Shown in pieces: positions 37,144-41,421 of a stretch of 41,421 nt of DNA. Made by a program: the position numbers and the translations under genes. Under the pieces are notes generated by a model. The model did not search any database. It was not told where the DNA came from and worked only from the letters and a program-made list of their open reading frames with translations. Positions within the stretch are counted from its first letter, which is position 1; each line of letters opens with the position of its first letter. Location: positions 1-41,421 of the IMG/VR virus record IMGVR_UViG_3300009545_000038. The stretch is one strand, 5' to 3'. The DNA comes from a virus.

Positions 37144-38380
37144 GGACCACCGTCACGAAGATGCGGCCCGAATCGAAGCTTGCGATCTGTCGCACGCTAG
37201 TCGGAATGTTCACGGTTCCCACGGGCACGGGGTTAGTGTCGCAAGTAAACGTTGTGTAATCATCCACGCCAGGCACACCCTTGGCAGGATCGAGTGGATC
37301 AGGAAAAATGCTACCGGCCAACGCTTTTAGAAACACTTCGCCGCCGGGCGCGTACTCAGCTTGCCCATAAGCAAGCAACGCATTGACGACTTGCGCAGCG
37401 CCATCGGTGGGGAAATTTTTGTTCACCACGACAGTAATCGCGATGTACAGATTGAGCGGCGACGGACGCGTGTACTTGATGAGCGTTTGGATCCCTTGGC
37501 TGTCCGTGCTCAGTTTCGACGCGAGGCCATACGTGCCGATGCCCGCCGCCTTCGACGCGAGGATTAAATCCGCCAGCTTTTGATCATCGTCGCTCGTGCT
37601 GCCCGGTTGGTAGGCAATGACTTCGACGGTGTGCGGCGGAACGTTGTTTGCGTCGGTGTAATCCGTGTCGTTGTGCAGTACGGTGCAGTTGATCGTGTCC
37701 GTCGTGGTGAAGGGCGTGATCAACGTTTCGAGCACATCAGCGCGAATCGCGTCCGCTGTCGTGCTCCCTGCCGCTGAAAGCTCTTGATTACGCTTTTGAC
37801 GGAGCTGCGGATCGGTTTCGATGTTGCGGCCCGGGGCTCCGTCTGTCGCATTGGTGATGCTGTTCCATCCGGCAAGGGGCTGGGCGATCACCGTCAGTGT
37901 GCCAGCGAGGCACTGCGTTGGGCCCGTGCTCACCGCCTTGAACGCCGCGGCCACGTTTGCAGGAACGCCTCCGGGATTGTCCACGGCCAATTCATTGGTG
38001 AAGACCGCGGCAGCGTTGCCCGTGATCGACGCGAACATTGTTCCTGGATCAGCGTGGAAGCTGGCGTTGACGTTGACGGTCGCTTGCGTCACTGTGGCCG
38101 TTGCGTCGTCGCGTTCCGTGCCGCTGATGAGGCACACGTTATCGAGCTGGTCGCCCGCGGCTTCATCGGGATCCATCCCGTTATAGACGGCGCCGATTGC
38201 AGCCCATGCGTCGCCCAGCTCATCAGAGAAAATGCCGTTGAATTGACCGACGAGTGCGGTGGGCTGCACGTCGAGGCTCGCGCTGATTTCCTGCGTTTGC
38301 CGCTGTTGGACCGACGCTAGAATGTCGTCGGTCGTTTTGACGTTGAAACCCTCATCTACGACACCAAAGGGGCCAGCCAT
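37136..38380 (-). CDS. Baseplate wedge protein J (gp47/Mu gp47-like)
   Basis: 414 aa. N-terminal pattern KTTDDILASVQQRQTQEISA, GIFSDELGDAWAAIGAVYNG, GDQLDNVCLISGTERDDATA, PGTMFASI and ETDPQLRQKRNQELSAAGST are characteristic of Baseplate_J. Beta-rich core and C-terminal VPVGTVNIPTSVRQIASFDS follow. It forms the wedge ring of contractile baseplates, so the tail is myovirus-type. Confidence 0.9.
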   Translation of the reverse strand: MAGPFGVVDEGFNVKTTDDILASVQQRQTQEISASLDVQPTALVGQFNGIFSDELGDAWAAIGAVYNGMDPDEAAGDQLDNVCLISGTERDDATATVTQATVNVNASFHADPGTMFASITGNAAAVFTNELAVDNPGGVPANVAAAFKAVSTGPTQCLAGTLTVIAQPLAGWNSITNATDGAPGRNIETDPQLRQKRNQELSAAGSTTADAIRADVLETLITPFTTTDTINCTVLHNDTDYTDANNVPPHTVEVIAYQPGSTSDDDQKLADLILASKAAGIGTYGLASKLSTDSQGIQTLIKYTRPSPLNLYIAITVVVNKNFPTDGAAQVVNALLAYGQAEYAPGGEVFLKALAGSIFPDPLDPAKGVPGVDDYTTFTCDTNPVPVGTVNIPTSVRQIASFDSGRIFVTVVHE

Positions 38381-38383
38381 CGA

Positions 38384-38794
38384 TTACGCTCCTGTGGGGG
38401 TGGGGATGACGTATGCGGCGAAATCGGCGGACGTCAGCGTTTGCCCGTTCTGTAGCTGCGCTTGGAAATTCACTTGCAGCCCGCGATTTGGCAGGCGCGC
38501 AATAGAGAACGTCGTCAACGCCTTCACGCCTGGGCACGTGGTAATGATGCGCTTGAAGATCTGTGAAAGGATCCCAAGCGGTGTTTTCTTGCCCAGTATG
38601 CTTTGCAAGTAAGGCGCGCCCGAGTTGGGATCGAGGAACCAATCGCCTTTGAAGAATCGGAAGCGAATGTATAGCTCTTGCGCTACTGCCTCTTTCAAGT
38701 CGGCGGTGAGGCGTGGCGATCCGTTCCCGAGATACAAATCGCCCACGATGGGGTTATTTGCGTCCGTTACGAGCGTGATCTTGACGTCAGCCAT
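38384..38794 (-). CDS. Baseplate wedge protein gp46/W-like
   Basis: 136 aa from ATG 38794 (ATGA overlap); a longer opening from 39226 is a shadow. DADVK-like start (MADVKITLVTDANNPIVGDL), ELYIRFRFFKGDWFLDPNSG and LLGK-type KTPLGILSQIF match the GP46/W-type domain, which pairs with J at the baseplate. Neighbour order Gp138 - gp46 - gpJ is standard. Confidence 0.82.
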   Translation of the reverse strand: MADVKITLVTDANNPIVGDLYLGNGSPRLTADLKEAVAQELYIRFRFFKGDWFLDPNSGAPYLQSILGKKTPLGILSQIFKRIITTCPGVKALTTFSIARLPNRGLQVNFQAQLQNGQTLTSADFAAYVIPTPTGA

Positions 38795-39558
38795 CAGTCT
38801 TCCGCCTTCAAGTTTGATGCAGCCACGGCAGTGGCTGTGATTGGCCACGTGGTAGCAGCAAAAAGCGCACTCACGGCGGCTTTCAACGCCGTGTAAACAG
38901 GATCGGGCGCCCCTGCAATGGGCGTCGAAAGCGGCACGGATGCCGCGCCGAAAATGGTATTCAGCATCGTCGTAAAAGTCGCGAACGCCGTTTGCAGCTT
39001 GTCCGCCATGGCGACGAAGTTGGTAGCGTTCTCCCCCGCGAGGATCATCGTGGGCTGAATAACGATGCGCGCCGCTTGGTTTGTGTCGCTGCCTATCACG
39101 AGGTTGGTGGCGCTCGCGCTCTTCGCCACCTTTGCATCCGGTTGCAACATGGGGACGAAGATCGCGCCGTCGAGGGTGTGCATTCCTACGTCGCCAGGGT
39201 CGCCCTGTTGGCCGGTCGCACGCCACGCGCCTAGGGGGCGCTCACTGAAGATGAGCATACCCGTGTCACCCGCTGCCACGGGCAACGAAATGAGCATCCC
39301 ATTGGCCATTTGATCGCCGATGGGCACGTCTTTGAGCTGCGGCAATGGCTCGCTGATGAGGTTGCCCGCGCCATCGGGCACGTAGCGATTGATGCCAGGC
39401 GTGACCGTGACGGTGCGGCCATCCACAGCAGTAACAGTGCAAGGACAGCACGTGTGCAAATCGCTTTGCGCCGCTTCAATGAAGGCGTCGTAAAGCTCCG
39501 CATCGGTGATTTCTTCAAGCGCTGTTTCTTGGGCGCTATCTGTCTCGTGATCGGCCAT
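38794..39558 (-). CDS. Baseplate spike protein, Gp138-N-like
   Basis: 254 aa. N-terminal helix (MADHETDSAQETALEEITDA), then an OB-fold-like region (DLHTCCPCTVTAVDGRTVTV; SEPLPQLKDVPIGDQMANGM; LISLPVAAGDTGMLIF) as in Gp138 N-terminal/gpV-type spikes. Residues 120-170 form a short beta segment; the C-terminus is Ala-rich helix, unlike a full needle. It is the central spike or hub cap of the contractile tail. Confidence 0.8.
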   Translation of the reverse strand: MADHETDSAQETALEEITDAELYDAFIEAAQSDLHTCCPCTVTAVDGRTVTVTPGINRYVPDGAGNLISEPLPQLKDVPIGDQMANGMLISLPVAAGDTGMLIFSERPLGAWRATGQQGDPGDVGMHTLDGAIFVPMLQPDAKVAKSASATNLVIGSDTNQAARIVIQPTMILAGENATNFVAMADKLQTAFATFTTMLNTIFGAASVPLSTPIAGAPDPVYTALKAAVSALFAATTWPITATAVAASNLKAED

Positions 39559-40493
39559 CAGTACACCCGTGCAATCATCGTGCAGTGCCAGTCATTCGAC
39601 CAGCTTTGCCCTTGGTATTCTACCTCAGTGATGTAATACCCCCCATTGAAATCCCGTGATTGCAGCACGATTTTGCGGCCGGGCGTGAGTCCCGGAATGA
39701 GGAGCGATCGGATTTTCAAAATGCTCGAATCTTTCGGCTTGGGTGGTTTGGCCACCTTTTGCGCCGCGTTCGCTGCAAACTGCTGTGGGTTGCCCAGGCT
39801 CACAGTGGAATCGATCGACGCCTCGGGACTGCCGATAAGCCCCGTCTGAGGCGTCAACAGGATCGCGCTCAACCCCAGCGGTTGCCCCTTCTGAGCGATT
39901 TGCAGCGCCCCGCGTTGAATGCTCCACGTAAGTCCGATGGAGCGCAGGACCCGCGTCAGCGCCTGCGCAGCGTTACCGCTCAGCGTCATCGTGTGCGGTA
40001 GCGTTGCGCCGATACCAGTAATGTTCGCCGTCGCGGTGAAGTTGGCCGCGTTCCCCAGGCCTACGCCCATTGCTGTCGCAGCTTGTTGCAAGATGAAGCC
40101 AATCTGTGTGCCCTTCGCATAGCAGGCATTGATACGCCCCTCGCGGTGGGCGCGGCCCCCATCGTCGCCGCTCAGGACTGTTTTCCAGCCCGTGCGGTCG
40201 CGCTGCGATCCTACTTCGCGTAAGTCGCCGCTGAAAATCACCGACGTGTTATCGATATAGCCTGCTTCGACTTGCACAGGGATACCGACGATCTTGGACG
40301 ACGTAGCGCCCTGCGGCCGGTTGCGCTTCAAGAGCTGCGCGCGATGATCGTCGTTAAGGTTCCACACCGTCAATACGCACTTATTAGGTTCCGCTTTAAT
40401 CGTCGCAGTCGCACGAAATTCGATGTCCAGCGATGACACGTCAAGCGTATCAACTTGGACTTTCCAACTACGGCGAAACAGCGCGTCGCTCAC
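39558..40493 (-). CDS. Baseplate hub protein (gp27/gp44-type)
   Basis: 311 aa from GTG 40493 (GTGA overlap). SSLDIEFRATATIKAEPNKC, VLTVWNLNDDHRAQLLKRNR, VQVEAGYIDNTSVIFSGDLR follow the beta-barrel hub pattern seen in phage E217 gp41-like/T4 gp27-like proteins. Mid-domain SGNAAQALTRVLRSIGLTWS and the PGRKIVLQSRDFNGGYYITE C-terminus are also typical. It links tube and spike. Confidence 0.8.
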   Translation of the reverse strand: MSDALFRRSWKVQVDTLDVSSLDIEFRATATIKAEPNKCVLTVWNLNDDHRAQLLKRNRPQGATSSKIVGIPVQVEAGYIDNTSVIFSGDLREVGSQRDRTGWKTVLSGDDGGRAHREGRINACYAKGTQIGFILQQAATAMGVGLGNAANFTATANITGIGATLPHTMTLSGNAAQALTRVLRSIGLTWSIQRGALQIAQKGQPLGLSAILLTPQTGLIGSPEASIDSTVSLGNPQQFAANAAQKVAKPPKPKDSSILKIRSLLIPGLTPGRKIVLQSRDFNGGYYITEVEYQGQSWSNDWHCTMIARVY

Positions 40494-40864
40494 GCAAACG
40501 CCTCAGGATTAGCGAACACGTCATCGTCGCTGGTAATGTACGTCAGTGGATAGTTGCCGTTCAAATCTGACGGCACGCTGAGATCCAAGTTGGTTCCTGC
40601 TAAATCGGAGACTTGTAGTAGCCCCTTTGGCAAGCGAGGATCTTTGAATTTGCGTAGTAGGTCAACGCCGCACACGAGGCGGATGAAGAGCGCGATCGGA
40701 TTTTCATCCTGATCGTAGATATTCAGATAATAGCAATTCTCGCGCTTGCTCCAAATGAATCGGAACAGGTAGATAAAATCCTCGAGTTGGACGGATTGAT
40801 CCCACTTCAAAACGCTGCCGTCTGACAGAGAAAAATCCGTCTCAGCGTCAATTATGATTACCAA
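40490..40864 (-). CDS. DUF6983-like baseplate protein
   Basis: 124 aa. No ATG fits; the likely start is TTG 40864 with GGGGTGG just upstream, inside the end of the Dit-like frame. LEDFIYLFRFIWSKRENCYY and LNIYDQDENPIALFIRLVCG, ending LTYITSDDDVFANPEAFA, match the small conserved tail protein found between Dit and hub genes. The longer frame from 40999 lies antiparallel in composition and is rejected. Confidence 0.65.
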   Translation of the reverse strand: MVIIIDAETDFSLSDGSVLKWDQSVQLEDFIYLFRFIWSKRENCYYLNIYDQDENPIALFIRLVCGVDLLRKFKDPRLPKGLLQVSDLAGTNLDLSVPSDLNGNYPLTYITSDDDVFANPEAFA

Positions 40865-41421
40865 GGTCCACCCCGAATAAGCCTTTGAGGATTGCGTGCG
40901 CGACGGTTTGCCGCACCTTCGCCGTCGTCGCGGCATCCGCCTCTTTGCCGGATTTGGCACCGCGATGCCTGGGCGCGATCTTCGCGGGCAGCGCAGCAAC
41001 CGTCTGCGTCGTCACGAAGTTGATGTGTTGCAGGTCCATCGTGAAGCGCAGCACGTTTCCATTCTGCGCGTTGCGCGGCACAACGAAGCTGGTGCAAGCC
41101 ATGTCCTCATACGTCGCTAACGTCGTGGTGACTGTGAAGACGCCTGCACTTTGGATCGCGTTGGCCAAATCGCCGAACACTGCTTTCACGCGGTCAAAGA
41201 ACGCATCGAATTTAAACGCCGCGTAAGAGACTTTTTTCCCGCCCACCATGCGCGACACGGTTTGTACGCTGCCCGTGACTCCGTTCATGTAACTCGACAC
41301 GCCGCCGATTGGTGTGTTGCTCACGATGCCTTCAATCGTGAGCCGTTGCGGAATGGGCCGGATGTGATCGGTGATGTCCGCGCCCGTCTCCACTTGATGC
41401 AACGTGACTTCGGCCGTCGTG
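40848..41421 (-). CDS. Dit-like distal tail protein, cut by window edge
   Basis: At least 190 codons with no start inside the window; the frame continues past 41421 (TAEVTLHQVETGADITDHI precedes the first candidate start, a TTG at 41402). ETGADITDHIRPIPQRLTIE, TTTLATYEDMACTSFVVPRN and LRFTMDLQHINFVTTQTVAA fit the Dit-like fold that joins tail tube and baseplate. The C-terminus ends in a Lys/Ala-rich tail (HRGAKSGKEADAATTAKVRQ). The tape measure should lie beyond the right edge. Confidence 0.72.
   Translation of the reverse strand, partial: TTAEVTLHQVETGADITDHIRPIPQRLTIEGIVSNTPIGGVSSYMNGVTGSVQTVSRMVGGKKVSYAAFKFDAFFDRVKAVFGDLANAIQSAGVFTVTTTLATYEDMACTSFVVPRNAQNGNVLRFTMDLQHINFVTTQTVAALPAKIAPRHRGAKSGKEADAATTAKVRQTVAHAILKGLFGVDLGNHN

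Noticed and set aside
1-41421. Genome-wide recoding of UGA
   Set aside because: Many genes end in UGA that overlaps the next ATG, so UGA is a working stop; only one gene shows an in-frame UGA.
1-41421. Integrase, repressor of CI type, or diversity-generating retroelement
   Set aside because: No tyrosine/serine recombinase, CI-like protein or reverse transcriptase motif found on either strand.

Overview
The window is a 41.4 kb piece of a tailed-phage genome (Caudoviricetes), or of a prophage; no integrase was found. It carries a contractile-tail (myovirus-type) baseplate. GC-rich coding sequence, two host-style cysteine-rich lipoproteins and a ribbon-helix-helix protein of a kind I associate with Deltaproteobacteria/Myxococcota suggest a myxobacterial or related host. 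That host call is inference from protein style, not a database result.

Layout. (1) 1-7.6 kb, minus strand: capsid and packaging. Read in the direction of transcription: two small genes, terminase large subunit, DUF1073-type portal, a small acidic protein, a beta-rich structural protein, an SPP1 gp7/Mu F-type head morphogenesis protein, a DUF2213 prohead protein with an internal start for a scaffold, and a capsid cement protein cut by the left edge. (2) 7.6-12.9 kb, minus strand: an accessory block of small genes with overlapping starts and stops, including two cysteine-rich lipoproteins, coiled-coil proteins and zinc-knuckle micro-proteins. It is fed by several promoters that share an ATCGATCGG-type element in the -35/-10 spacer. 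A plus-strand intrinsic terminator at 12.1 kb points against all the genes around it. (3) 12.98-13.29 kb: an AT-rich region of concentric inverted repeats, the best candidate replication origin. It lies just downstream of a minus-strand primase-helicase (13.3-15.6 kb). (4) 15.8-30.2 kb, plus strand: early/replication operon. It starts with a small gene carrying an in-frame UGA, then a chain of small genes, an SNF2-like helicase, a RecB/Cas4-like nuclease, a Sak4-like RecA-fold ATPase, a probable ssDNA-binding protein, a structured noncoding stretch with a tRNA-Tyr and a second tRNA-like element, a small HTH protein, thymidylate kinase, a UDG-exonuclease-PolA fusion, a MazG-like protein, an MT-A70 methyltransferase with an inserted DnaJ-like zinc module, and a late sub-operon of DNA-binding proteins. 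(5) 30.2-41.4 kb, minus strand: lysis module (holin-like, lipoprotein, amidase, membrane protein), then host-recognition proteins (BppU-like, secreted SGNH hydrolase, two fibres) and baseplate (DUF2612, gpJ/gp47, gp46, Gp138-like spike, hub, DUF6983-like, Dit-like).

Major capsid, sheath, tube and tape-measure genes are absent. On the minus strand they would be expected left of position 1 and right of 41421. The window is therefore best read as an incomplete or circularly permuted genome cut inside the head-tail block.

How the parts fit: the plus operon supplies replication, recombination, nucleotide supply and DNA modification. The minus arms supply virion and lysis proteins. The accessory block in region 2 looks like a separately controlled regulon, with the HTH and RHH proteins of the plus operon as possible regulators.
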